Shown here: in pieces, positions 22,802 through 34,319 of the stretch
Position numbering within the stretch: position 1 is the stretch's first letter
Layout of the letters: each line of letters starts with the position of its first letter
NCBI GenBank assembly: GCA_035772785.1
Contig: JAOCPU010000034.1
Location: 186,001-250,000, forward strand
Direction of reading: 5' to 3'
DNA length: 64,000 nucleotides
Source: Phlebiopsis flavidoalba
Lineage: Eukaryota; Basidiomycota; Agaricomycetes; Polyporales; Phanerochaetaceae
Program-made: the position numbers and the translations under genes
Notes under the pieces: generated by a model
The model's input: the letters and a program-made list of their open reading frames with translations, nothing else
The model's database searches: none
What the model was told of the DNA's origin: nothing

Positions 22802-25800
22802 ATTTCACTGGGGCTGTGGTTTATGATACTTGAGGAGGAGGGGATGATGCGGGTTGTTTGTCAAAGGCACAGCCAAGTGTAGAGTTGGAATTAAGTATAC
22901 CTGACGAGATGACCGCGGCTACCAGGGAAATGCAGGTTGTGTGTAACGAGGCTGTGGGGGAAAGAGAGAGAGAGAGTATCCCTCGCACACAGAATCAGAT
23001 CACAAAACAGGAGCTTATGAAATCGGCCGCCATCACTTTGCGTTCAAGCTCCGCTCAGCTTGTTCGGCCTCTGTTGAGCCCTCCTTCGAACTTCGAATAA
23101 AACACATGAAAAAGAAAAAGAAAATTAAAAGGACTCGCTCACGCTGTCCTAGTACACAGCCAGTGCGACCTTCAGGTATTGCTGCCTGTCTGTACAGCTT
23201 GTACGAACAGCCTCGGACAGTTCTGCTAAGGCGATGCTGGCGTATCCTAACCGCGCGGATTGCCCACCCGGGCCACGTGGGAATTCGGTCGACACTGAAC
23301 CTCCCGACGAAGTCTCCAGGCTAATTTATCCTCTTTCGCCTCCAAGATGCTGCTTCAGCCTTCGCGCTAGAGCTACTCGATTAAGCTCGCTGTGTTTCGT
23401 GCTCCTTTACAGTTCTGCAAAACCACCATATCAAGACATGTCAGCACCATCCCGCAAATATCAACGGCCGTAGCCTCCTTCCTCACGCGATCCATGTACG
23501 CCACGCGACTTAAACCAGGACTATCAACACCCATCTGTGAGATCCGTCGAGGCGCGGGGATCGAAACTTCGTCCGTGTTGCAAACAATGCTCGCAGGTGT
23601 ATCAAGCGAAGGCCATCTCGTCCTGATGACAGCGAACCTCGTTGCTGTTACAACGATGAGCTCGTGAGCTCTATTTGCGGACATGGTCTGCATCCTTGTG
23701 CGAGCGAGGACCACCGCAGCGTTCGCTCTCAGTTCCTCGATTCTGCAGAGTTCCATGCTATGCCCTTGTATTATGCGGAGTACCATCAGGATTGACTATT
23801 CCGTTGCACAGCTGCCATTATCCAAGCACAGCTGCGAGTTCCTCCGCTGAGCCGCAAGCTGCCGCAAACCCGTAAGGACACCCGAAGCACAGCCTCCCGT
23901 GGCGACAACAATCGATAATTCTTGACGTTTTCTGGCCCTGGGCTGAGTTAGCGACTAGCTTCAAGTCTCCTCTCCCGCCCGGCGGTATTCACGCGCAGGT
24001 CACACATCTTCCAAAGCGGGTCGTTGGGCACTTTGTTCCCTGAATGTCAACTTTCTTACATTTGCAAACAAGAGCCGGGTTTGGTTGGCGGCTCTGGGAC
24101 CAAACCATGTATCTCCGTCAAGAGGAATGATGGTGCAACAGCGACTCTTCGCCCTCGCTGCTACATGTGATACGCTGATGGCCCCCACTCTGGACGACGC
24201 TTCGCCTTACGTTCGCAGCTCCCGCACTTTCCCTCCACGGAATAATATTGCCGTGCCTGACCTCGCTGTCACCGGCTGTCGCACCCAGGGCGAGGTTTCA
24301 GCGTGCGAAGATGGACTGCAGATCGCTGCCAACGGGGTGAGAGAAGATGCAAGCCGCGTCGCGACGCCACCGGCACCCCCGCCAGCCCTCATCTCCCCTC
24401 TGCACCCAACACGGCACAGAATGGGGCAGACCCGCTCGCCATCAAACACCGCCCACTGACATTGACACTGATCACGATCAGGGAGTTGCATCAACGTCCA
24501 GAAGATCGTGCCGCGAGTGTGCGCAGATGAGGCTAAACCTACCCTGGAGAGATTGCTACCCCGCGAAAGGCGCCACGAAGCTCGCCCTTGCCAGAATTGA
24601 TGTCTCTGTCGTCGTGTGTGGTGTGTGGCCACGACCGGGCGATATTGCGAAGGCCTGTGGCAGCGGTCAGTCTGCCATATTTGATTTCAACCACAACAGC
24701 GCTGACATTCCATTGATGCGAACAGGGGAGCTTTACCCCGAATTGTCATCGCGATTCGTCAAATTATTACTATACTAACCTATGTTCTTGGTCCATTCGG
24801 TCAGCAGTGGCCATTCACGCTCGCGCATCAATGTATACCTCACACAGATTGGGCCGCTTGTTACCAGAGGCATATTTCTCAGGCCCGACCTTGACCCCAG
24901 CCCGTCGCGAGAAACGACGCCGACTTCGGAGCTACGATGGGTCTGTTAGATACGTCCGCGAGATGGGATACCAGCCCCACCGGGGTATGAAGGCAAGCGC
25001 GGCGTCGATGTTTCTGGGAGCAATATGTTCGTGTTGGAGAGGCCAACAAAACGCCTCGATAGAGTCAGCCTTCGATGAAGAACGAAGCGTTTTATCGCTT
25101 TGTCTCTAGGCGTCGTGTGTTCTGGGAGTCGAGCCTGTCGTGGGTCACGCCAGCCTGTCCTTCCAGCATTTTTTTTTTCCACTGATTTGTAGGTTTGTTC
25201 GACAGACTAGCTGTGTGCCCGACGCCGAGAGCTGGACAACCGCCAAGGCGGTCGACGGCGCGTGCAGCTCAACACCTTCCTTGATGCCGCAATCCCTCCA
25301 CAGCGATGCCTCTGTCGTCAAAGATGTGAGGTAGCTGCTACACAAAATCACACTCCCCTACGCCCAGCCAACGGAGACTGCCATCATCACTGCAGCCCAT
25401 CCACGCCTGTCGACCGCTCAGAACCTCCGCCCGCGCGGCAACGTAGTCTCTCCCACTCTGGTGCCGCAGAGTTTCGAGCCCCCCGCGCCCGCGTCGACGC
25501 ACATGGTGGCTCTGGCTGCGCAATCATCGTTTGTCGGCGGGGGCGGCGGCGCCACTACAAACCACCACTCCGGAACGTTCCGCGACGAGTTGCTGCTTCC
25601 GCGGTGGCCAGCATAGTAATGCAGGACCTGGAGGAAGGTCGACGCGGCGCTGAGAGTCCGTTTACACCCCGTTTGTCGGCGGAGAGCAGCCTCTGTGTGG
25701 CGAAGAATCTAGTTCTGGGACCCCCTGACTCCTCGGCGGACCGCCCCGATTGAGCGGTGTAGTTCTGCGCCCGGACGCTGAGGGAGCTCTTTCCAAGCGT

Positions 25801-28269
25801 TTTCAGCCGGGGAAAAAAGCCTCCCGGTGGCTTCGTTAGGTGTCTAACCAAAATTGTGAACGGGTGGCGACCCATGAACGGGACACCAGTACTCCAGCCC
25901 GCGGGGAAAACACTGTCATATCGCGAGCCAACCCTTGGATCATGGCCATGCGAAATCCAAGGACGATTGCCTCGACGTCTTCCTAGCGGTCTGGCCCGGC
26001 TACGTCGCTTTCCATAGACATCGGACATGTAAGACAAATCAATAGCCCTCGACTGCTTCTCAAAGACGTGTGTCCCTCGACCGACTTGCCACACCCACCG
26101 CATCCACCGCTCTGCACCGGAATATTGACCTTTACCGCCCATGACGTCCGCCGCCGTAATTCTATTCCTTGCGCCACATCCTCGATCATCCCAGGAGTTA
26201 CAAGCCTCTGCACATCCCTTGCCCAGCCCCGCATACCCTCCTCTACTCTCATCGAGCTAACGCGTTCATCGGAGCGCACCTGCAGGCCCTCTGATCAGCC
26301 TCTTCGCTGCGCGTTCAGGCTCCCACCCCGACATCACCGCGAAGTCTCAACCTTGCCCGCGCCAAAGGCGTCGGGCGCCAATTGCCTCTTGTTCCAAGGC
26401 TCTGTGTGCAACACGCACACACACGCATACGTGCTCGCTCACTGCGGATTGTCGTTCGCACAGGCTGGCAAGAGAACTCGCCATGTTGTTCCTGGGCTTC
26501 GCTCGGGGCCCGGAGCAAGGAAGATGGATATCTCGCCGCGTGGGTGCCGCGTGCGCGAAGCCGCCTGTCATCTCCACGAGGCGAATGCGGCGGTCTTCGT
26601 GGATTCTCCATGACGGAGGACTCTGCCTACCGCAATTCGTGTAAGAGGCCGTGTTAATGGATAGGGGATTCTCTGGATATTAAATCCTTAGAGCTACTGC
26701 CCCTGCGGATATTAGCGAAGAGGGGCGAATGGCTGTTCGTGAGTGTTTTTCATCTAGCTATTAGCTCAGCTTCTGACATTGTTCGTCTTCCTACAAGCCA
26801 TGGCGCGACAAAATTACCGCGCCACGACTGATTTTTGGGTGCACAGAGGCTCATACGGAGCTCCCTCTTTTCTCTGGTCAGTCCAGGACGGCGCGCAGTC
26901 TCTGTGCTTAAACCGTCACCGGCACCAATTGAAGTATTTGCCACACTATGGGGGTACGTTCGTGATGAGTGATACCCTGCTTCCATCTTTATGACTCTGT
27001 TGCCACTGATAGAATATGCATCCCCCCCTCCCCGGTGTCATCGGGACCTGGCATGACTTGGCGGGAACTTCGATCCTTCGCGGGTTTTGTAGCTTCCTCG
27101 TTGCCTGTCAGCGCTAAGACCGTCGGGAAGAACGTTTGTGGGGGTGTTGCATATGCACTAGAAACAGTCTTCATTCAAGTAACACAGGCCCGACAGCGAT
27201 TTTGTGCTGGCGTCAATTATGGCCCTGGGCTTACCGCGCTGTGGTTTTCATAATGTGAAGGTTTCGCCGTGCAAACCCTCGGAATTTTCGCGGTTGTATG
27301 ACCGGAGACAAAGTTGGCATGTATGATCGCTGCTTTTAGTGGGTACAATGACTGATATTCGTTTGCCATCCGCTGTCGGTGCTAACAATTTTGAGAATAG
27401 ACACAGTACGAAGCCTTCTCTGCGTTTCAAGGAAATAATCTTCCTCGCACCTATCAAATGTGCACTTCCTCTTCCTTTCCGGCATACCGTGTACTGACAT
27501 CATTTCACTCGTCAATACAGACTCGTATCTTCCCATCGCCGCGTTTCATACTTCATCATGATGAACAAGATACAACAAAGTTTGCACTCCAGCTACACAG
27601 CCTCAATTGATACCCGATGTCCCTGATACCCATAATGACCGCGAACGTCCATGGTGTCGCGTGGGCCTTTGCTGGTGGTTAAGTCGTGTATTGCTGCATA
27701 TGAGCAGGGCTCCAATCCTTGATGCTACCGGCGTTTTCAGATAATTCTTTCGTGCACGGATGAAGTATCGATGCATCATGACATCTGCACATTATTTTAT
27801 CACCGTCATTGAATGTACATCATCAATACTTGAGCAGGCTGGTATCACGACTCCCCAAATGAAAGATGGGCGATGTTGAGTGGGGCGGCACCCACCCGAC
27901 TCTGCGCCAGTAGGCTGTGCGTGTCTATCAGTCAGATCATGCTGTCATTTTGCGATGCTTAATCCACGATATACCCACCTCCTTGACAACGCATGCACAC
28001 CTCGCGCGCGCGATACCTCCTCTTTGCCCAACCTAGGGCTCCTACTTCGCACCGCCATCCCCGAAACGCACCCCCGTACCGCTCAGCTGCGCTGCGCTTT
28101 CTTCTGGAATTCCGGCGATGACCAAAGTCCGCGGATATTGACCCTTGGATGGAGGCGAGCACACAAACACGATGTCCTTCGTCGCTACCTATCGTGGTAC
28201 CATTGACGCCCCGCGTGCGTGTTCTGTGGCGTCCGGAATTTCCATCGCTGAAAAAGCCGGCCTCGGACA
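22802..28269. other. Mostly unassigned region, coding-like in parts
   Basis: Several open stretches have protein-like composition but no family I can name: plus 23392-23667, plus 24085-24459, plus 25262-25753, plus 26068-26613 and plus 27880-28206. The last is Pro/Arg/Ser-rich and could be upstream exon sequence of the Spa2/GIT-type gene that follows. At about 24498-24560 a SCRECAQMRLN stretch weakly recalls the first half of a Zn2Cys6 cluster. At 25490-25580 a Gly-rich run is followed by NHHSGTFRDELLLPR. A purine-rich GAGAGAGAGAG tract lies at 22966-22975. Long stretches at 26640-27880 are AT-rich without signal. Confidence 0.3.
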
Positions 28270-28439
28270 GAGGCGGCCAATTCGCGACCGTCAGCTAGGG
28301 AAAGGCTGAGTCTCCTGACATCTAAACAACTTGTAAGAGCTCACACACGATGTGTGCGATGTAATGCGCGTCCGTTCGACCTCTGCTCTGGAAAATGGTG
28401 CGTCGTACATGCGACAGTGATGTAGTTGCAAGCGGTTGT

Positions 28440-28592
28440 AACTTTTCATTGACTTTTCAGGTTCGCATTTCCATCCAAAGCGCATCGAGGCTCGCCCAAA
28501 AATTGTGTGCTATGCCAGAAGCCTATTTCAAAGACCTATGCGTCGACGTTTACCACGAGTTAGGGCGGCGATATCCGCAGTTCGCCCAGTAG
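28440..28592 (+). pseudogene. Spa2/GIT-type SHD domain fragment (truncated)
   Basis: Encodes HFHPKRIEAR, then after a frame change KLCAMPEAYFKDLCVDVYHE then LGRRYPQF. This matches the Spa2 homology (GIT) domain pattern FHPKRxxARQKL..LPxxRFKDLSSDVYxELxRRYPE of basidiomycete polarity proteins. The region before it ends in a CAG consistent with an intron acceptor (TTGACTTTTCAG at 28449-28460). A stop follows at once (28590-28592), and no second SHD motif or coiled-coil tail is seen in the following 680 nt. Full-length relatives are several hundred residues longer. Either the 3' part is lost or it is a domain relic. Polarity function is known for the family only. Confidence 0.6.
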
Positions 28593-29270
28593 AGCACCCT
28601 CGAATCGGTACCAGGTCCCCCCATCGTTAAATGTTTCACGTTCCTGATGACTCCCGAGTCGCCTATATCTTTTACCCCATCGCTCGCACTACTACATTCT
28701 GTCATTTTGTATCATAAGATAACCGAATCCTTCGCAAAACAATCGAGGGCCCAGTGGTTCGGCACATGCTACTTGTACTATTTGAAGTGTATCATTATGT
28801 ACTACTAAGCTATACGCTCGGAATACCTGCTACGATCTTGAAGCTTGAAGTGGCATGAAGTTCCGTTTTTCATCCTACAACTTAGTAGTTTTCTATCTAT
28901 CGTAGTGGTAAGGCGGTAGTCAAGTGTATGGCGGCGGCAGTGGGCATTACGTAGGTCAGATTATTCAATCGTATTAGATAAGCCAAGATCGTCGATCCGT
29001 GCATCAAAACTCAAAACTCTACATAGTACGCTCAACAAGGCTTAACAGCCTTTTCCGCTGTTAACGCCGTCTGCCTTTGGGAGACTAAATAGTTACTACC
29101 CAGTCTCTGCCTAGCCATAGTACCTCTACGTCCTCCCGAGCTAAATTTTGACTCCCGTAATCCAGGGCTCAAACTCCTCGCTTGAGCCTTGTGATAATGA
29201 ACCCCACGGAGAAGGATACGCAGTTGGGCCGCGGTCCGTGCTGCCACCCGTCCTAGGCTAGAGATCGGAG
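28593..29270. other. AT-rich intergenic
   Basis: Dense stops in all frames apart from a 71-codon minus-strand frame at 29032-29247 without motif. No gene is supported. Confidence 0.5.
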
Positions 29271-29273
29271 ACC

Positions 29274-29895
29274 TTGGTACTCACCCAGCAAGAAAACCTC
29301 TGGTTTGACGATGGAGACGACGTTGGAATCGCAGCCGACCCCGCTTTTTCATTTTATCGCAGCGTTTTGTCCCTTTTCGGAGTTTTTGCCCCGTCCCACG
29401 ACAACGCAGTGATGAACAGTTGTCCCGTGGTATTGCGCCTTCCATTCAAAGGTAGCTGGGAGTGAGTGGTTCACTATTATCTTTGTTGACATCACAGTTG
29501 CTTTGTGATATTTGAGGTTATTACTGCATTCTCAACAATTCGTGCTGTGCTACGGCTGTCGCCTAGATATGAGGTGGAATATTTTATAAGGGTAGCTGAA
29601 TGCTGCCTTTTCCAGTAGATTCTTCGCACGTTCAGACAATACAAGACAAGCATAAACACAAGGCTTTTTCAGAAGGAGAGAAAGCCATATTAATGATGTT
29701 TGACTCCTCAGAAGTCATAGCTTTGATCAATCTTGCTCGGTTCCTCGACTCGCCCAACCGTTTCTCAACCACACACGTACGCATCCCGGCGATTGAACAT
29801 CGCAGTGACTTTACAGACCATCCTTCGATCCGTCGTCCTGGATGACATACCTGAACAATTGTCAGAAGCCGATATGAATCCATGCTTCAAAGTTT
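29274..29895 (+). CDS. BTB/POZ-domain protein 2 (diverged, frameshifted)
   Basis: Same family as the BTB gene at 18.1 kb. Begins with ENLWFDDGDDVGIAADPAFS followed by FYRSVLSLFGVF, then a shortened middle with CPVVLRLPF. A gap with an intron-like stretch at 29463-29520 leads to FEVITAFSTIRAVLRLSPRY, then EVEYF. The C-terminal family block reads SSEVIALINLARFLDSP, then RLNIAVTLQTILRSVVLDDI and PEQLSEADMNPCF. The start is uncertain because the ATG at 29274 is at the edge of homology. It is shorter than its relative and may be non-functional, but sequence errors prevent a firm call. Confidence 0.65.
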
Positions 29896-30316
29896 GTTGA
29901 ATATCTCATCGGCTGTAGTAGCAAAGGTACAAGAATTTGGCTGGAATTTGGAGAGGAAATCAACCGCGTCAAGCAACAGTTTTGCAAGACCGCTAGGGCA
30001 AGATGCACCGGCGTCGCTTGTCGGGTTAAGCGGCAAGCTTCTATCATTCTATAATTCGATGAAGAATTTATTGACAGCGCTCGAGAAATAAGACGAGACA
30101 AGGTCATATGAATGGGGAAGTCCAGAGCGAATTGACACAACTGCCAGATGAGGATAAGAATCGGCGCCTCGTGTGGAACACATTGATTCTTAAGCTTTAT
30201 CGTTGGCCGTATAAAATATAGTAGTTCAAGGAACATTCGATACTACTTGTAAGTATTTTTCTACATAGCGCATATATGGCTTTCGCGCTAAACCACTGCT
30301 GATCATGTTCTTTGTT
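29896..30316. other. Intergenic, convergent 3' flanks
   Basis: Between BTB gene 2 (+) and GroES-like gene 2 (-). A plus frame (29882-30091) and a minus frame (29862-30236) overlap; neither shows a known motif. Confidence 0.45.
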
Positions 30317-31629
30317 TTACGAAGTCTCTAGTGGACGCGCTACAAACTTAGCAGCACTCAGGTTTCCTGATTGTAGCTTGGCTAAGCCGTCAGGAATGCC
30401 GACGAGCCCACCTGGCAGGACGTCAATGGTAGCGCTAGGCTGCGTCGAATGGAATTAATTGATAATTTGAAGTTCCTGGTTATATGATTTCGGCGTACCT
30501 TAATGTCTCCATTTTCCAACATTTTGGTGAGATTTGCGTAGAGGTGGATGCCGATCTCACGCTGTCGTTGGCGCCATGGAAGTTTCCGTTCACAATACTG
30601 ACCTCTTTGTCAGCCTTAATCTTGGATTCGTCAAGGGCGAAGTTTGCCAAAACAATCAGTGTTCCCCCTGAGGCGAGCATGTCGTATCCTGCATTCTCAG
30701 TATCCGCTTGAGAAAACGGCAATCGTAGACAATCTTGATGGGCTTGTCGGTGATTGATTTTTTACTGCATTTGGCACCTCGGACACTGGTATAGTGTGTC
30801 TGTTGAGGACGTGCGTAGCTCCGTAAGTTTTAAGGCGTTCTTCTTTCGCCTCCGACGCCGTGACAATGATCGGAGAAAAATCCAGATAGTTTGGCCCACT
30901 GGACAACTGCACGCGTCGATTAGACAAAAGAAAATGACTGGTGTAATCTTCATAGACCCACCGTGACATCCTACGTTAGAACCAGCCCCGAAGATAACGA
31001 TGGGCCTCCCCGGCATATTTTATCCCTACCTCCCTCCTCCCCAAGGAGGATATAGCCCAGCACCGCTCGTGCCATCCACTGTCTTCTTTCCATAAAGCCC
31101 TATCGCAGCCGTAGCCATCGTAAGGGGTACCGTGGATGCCTGGTCAAGGGTCAAATTGTCCGGTATCTTACAATATGCTCGGTCAGCATAACTTCATCAC
31201 ACTACATGCGATCAACGGAGCGCCGACTCACCTTTGCCGCTATGTCTGCGGGTGTGATAGAGTACTGTTGAAAACAGCTCAATCTGTCGCCAATTTGACC
31301 ACAGTACAAACTGAGAGATACATATCGTAAGCACATTAGGAGAGCACGTAGTAGAAGCATTGGCAGACATACACTCTGTCGCCCACAGCGAAATTGCTAA
31401 ACCCCTTGCCTACCATCGAGACGACCCCTGCCGCATCAAAGCCAAGGATTGTGGGGTATTTATCGATGAGAATATCCAGCTCGCGCACAATCCAGTCGAC
31501 GGGGTTTAAAGCTGCAGCGTGTATCTTCACTTGGAGCTCTCCCTGTGCGGGCTCCGGAATACCGACCGCGCCGACTATAAATTCACTCTTGGGGTGGTTG
31601 AGAAGTAAAGCCTTCTGGTTTGTAGTCAT
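30317..31629 (-). CDS. GroES-like zinc-type alcohol dehydrogenase / quinone oxidoreductase, copy 2
   Basis: Paralogue of the gene at 9592. Exon 1 is intact for over 80 codons: MTTNQKALLLNHPKSEF, then VKIHAAALNPVDWIV, ILGFDAAGVVSMVGKG and FAVGDRVY. The next exon gives FQQYSITPADIAAK with a GTGAGT donor. IPDNLTLDQASTVPLTMATA then AIGLYGKK follow at 31160-31070. The nucleotide-binding exon has GRPIVIFGAGSNVG (31012-30970). SPIIVTASEAKEERLKTYGA then THVLNR, VYDC-type sequence, SQADTENAGYDMLASGGTLI, and DESKIKADKEVSIVNGN lead to ANLTKMLENGDIK. A last exon ends SAAKFVARPLETS with stop at 30317-30319. The GAGSNVG loop replaces the GGSSSVG of copy 1. Fewer frame changes than copy 1. Substrate unknown. 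Confidence 0.94.
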
Positions 31630-31675
31630 GTCGGGGCGTGTACGAGTTTGTTCGCAGGTCGGACTGAACCCACTA

Positions 31676-31683
31676 CTTATATA
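31676..31683 (-). promoter_or_regulatory. TATA-like box of GroES-like gene 2
   Basis: TATATAAG on the minus strand, about 47 nt before the ATG at 31629; position comparable to the box of copy 1. Confidence 0.5.
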
Positions 31684-32299
31684 CGATTCTCATGGTTTTA
31701 AGACGCCGCTGGCAAGAGCCATGATAATGTTGCTATTCATGGCAATCATGCATTGACTCGGTATCTTCGTCTCATTGAGTGCGCCTGCATTTGCACAAGT
31801 GAGCGCGCCAATAGGCCGCACAATTACTCAGCTACACTAGCTGCCGAGGGCGTACGTATGCGTGACGAGGCACGACGGGGCCCACTATGAAAATGTCTTT
31901 GAGTCATCCCGAGTGAACTATTATGCAGACAGGACTCGGTGAGGTGAACAGACGACCCTTTACTAATGAAAGACAACTCACTGGTACTGCATGCTGACGT
32001 TCCCTCCAACTTAGGTACCTACGCCGGTTCTCAGAAGAGAAATCCCCTCAACGTTTCGACACAACCGACAGCATACTGTCGTCAGCAAATCAACTGATCG
32101 CCGAAGTTCCGAGGACTGAACCGGGCCGGTTTTTCGTTTGGGGCGGCGCGCAAATATTTAAGCTTGAGAACGGTTAGGTCGAATATTGCACTTAAAACCG
32201 AGTTCTTTCTGAATATTTAGTGACGTTAAATCTGACTACGTGAACTTGAGGATATTCGAGCATTTACGCCAATTCTTAGCTTGCTATTCCGAACTGCTC
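31684..32299. other. Intergenic upstream of GroES-like gene 2
   Basis: Contains the proximal promoter of copy 2 and short frames only. It continues into the decayed third copy. No separate gene is supported. Confidence 0.45.
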
Positions 32300-32561
32300 A
32301 ATAGTGAATCTTATCGGGGGGCCGTTTGTGCATACTAGCAGAATGCTCTCTAGGCCACATCGGTTCGCCATGACTGTTAGGTACCTTAGAATAGCAGGAT
32401 ACTCCTCGCCGATGATGGCCAAGTCGCACAAAATCTACTCGGTGGGGTCGAGAACCGCTGCCTGGGCGTTGACCTAGATTTCACTCGGACCTGGTTCAGG
32501 ATTATCAACGAGAGCAGCGGAAAGTCACCTTTAGATTTTTCGAAGAGCAGAGCCTTTGCAT
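32300..32561 (-). pseudogene. Relic of a third GroES-like oxidoreductase (5' part)
   Basis: An ATG at 32559-32561 is followed, after one shift, by KALLFEKSKGDF, then NPEPGPSEI, stop, VNAQAAVLDPTE, stop, ILCDLAIIGEEYPAIL. This lines up with the first GroES-fold segment of copies 1 and 2 (QKALLLxxxxxxF...IPxPGxxELxVxxxAxALNPVD...yPxIL). Two in-frame stop codons sit in otherwise aligned sequence, so this is genuine decay and not only an indel. No nucleotide-binding part is seen on either side. It lies directly upstream of copy 2 on the same strand, suggesting an old tandem duplication. Confidence 0.72.
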
Positions 32562-33069
32562 AGAGGACACGTTCGCAGAGTGTCCGGTAGCCTCCCTAGG
32601 GCAGACCTTATATTGATAAGTGTCCGGTGTGAGATCAGACGCTAGACAGCGAAGCTGTCCGCGCTCTGCCTCAGGGAGACCACTGGATCAGACTGCATCT
32701 CGCAATGGGACGTAACTTTAGATAAGTAAATGGTTGTAATGCGTTGCGCGCACCACGGCATAGATCGCAGAGAGGTTCGACTCGACGGCGATATTGAGTC
32801 CACCTGCTCTGTTGTCAGCACGTTGGTATCAGCGTGAGGGATCTCCGATACTCCGAGGGATCTGATGGGTGTACTTCACACAATCGGCTCAGCTCAGATA
32901 TTGGGAAGATTCTCATAGCCGCTCACGCAGCGGGAATGAAAAGGCGGTATAATTGTCGACGTATACTAGGTGTAAGAGATTCGTTAGCAGCGCTGAGCAT
33001 TCAGAGAAGGTTACGTCAGCCTATGAAGACATACGCGCCAAAGGCCGTCGGATAGAAACATACCAGGGA
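32562..33069. other. Intergenic
   Basis: No recognisable coding. A 73-codon plus-strand frame at 32834-33055 is antisense to nothing known and lacks motifs. Confidence 0.4.
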
Positions 33070-33970
33070 TCAAATATTCAGCACTTTGCTCGAGTCAAAC
33101 ATCCCCTTGCCCTCCTGGCCACCGCGTTGATTACTATACACCCTTACGCCATTGATCTCAAAATTGCAGGACCAATGGGTATGTCCGAAAGCCCATATGA
33201 CTACTGTACCCTTCCTCCAGCAGAGTGCGTTTGTAAGCTCTGTAGCAAACGCCGACGCATTCGACTGCCCGGCGTACTTCGGCTCAGATGTTCCCTCGAA
33301 GGTGGGTGCGTGATGGGTGAATATCAGGATCTTGCGTTCTGGCTCCTCGGCAGCAATCTTGACTACAGAGTTGTGTTTAGCCAGGACAAATCAGAATGGT
33401 GAAGGGCTGTGCGTCCGGCTGGGTCCAGGTTGTTGATACGCTGAAAGTCCTTCATGGACTTCACGATGTCCGACATGTCGGCGGCGTTCAAGCGAGGTCC
33501 AGAGTGTACATCCAAGCACGGTGAGGGTTCGGGGACAGATCAAGAACGCGTTTGGTTAAGAAATATGAAGCGACCGTTTGTTTCCTTCTCGAAGACTTGG
33601 AGCTCTAGCATTGGATTCCGCCTGTTATGTCAGAAATCAGCGACTGATCGTGGGCTAGTGGTCGGCATAGCTTACGACAGTCAGTCCGTTATAGGGCTCT
33701 AACGAGACTTCATCACTGGGTATTCTATGAAAATTAAGGGATATCGGCATACCGTGGTTTCCTGCCAACAAACATGACCATTTTGAATCGCCCGACTGCA
33801 CGCGCAGCCAATCAAACATCATTTCATGGGCTACACATCCGGTATCTCCGAGCAATGCCAGATAGTCTGATGCCATGGGGAAATCATAATGGTAAAACTC
33901 CTTCCCGGGTCCGTAGTAAGTGCGTTCGATCTCAAGATGGAGATCACTTAGGAGGCAGCTGTATCTGCAT
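33070..33970 (-). CDS. Calcineurin-like metallophosphoesterase (frameshifted)
   Basis: Predicted metal-dependent phosphohydrolase; substrate unknown. MQIQL leads, after a one-base shift, to LSDLHLEIE (metal motif DxH) at about 33955-33930. EFYHYDFPMASDYLALLGDT has the GD motif, then HEMMFDWLRVQ and LLAGNHG has the GNH motif. After frame changes, SDIVKSMKDFQRINNLDPAG appears at 33470-33410. KILIFTHHAPTFEGT (33330-33300) gives the HH metal motif, followed by KYAGQSNASAFATEL. GHTHWSCNFEINGVRVYSNQ, then RG gives the GHTH motif, and it ends DSSKVLNI with stop at 33070-33072. All five metallophosphoesterase blocks are present in order. The protein is a normal length (about 280 residues) once frames are joined in the reader's mind. 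Several indels. Confidence 0.9.
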
Positions 33971-34319
33971 GATCTGGAACAGGGTGAAGCGAAACCAATG
34001 AGCGACTCGAGTCGGCTTATATATAAGTGGAAGCCCACGCACCTGGATGACGGGTCCGGGAATATGGAATAGGTGAGTCAAACGCAGGGAGTGTCCAATA
34101 ATATTCTCCTTTTGGACTATGACGCGGTGTCGCGATCGTAGATGTTGGCGGGAACAAGATGCCTATTACATACGCCTATGATACAAGCACTGTATGTGAA
34201 TGTGAAACATTGTATACGATTGAAAAAGGTAAACGGTTGGAGAAAATTCCGGTAGACTTGTATGGTTACACGGGATAAATTCAGCGATATTGTACAGCCG
34301 AAGACGAAGCTAAAAGAAC

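Noticed and set aside
24498..24570. Zn2Cys6 transcription factor start (SCRECAQMRLN)
   Set aside because: Only two cysteines fit the spacing and the third and later ones are missing; listed as a hint only.
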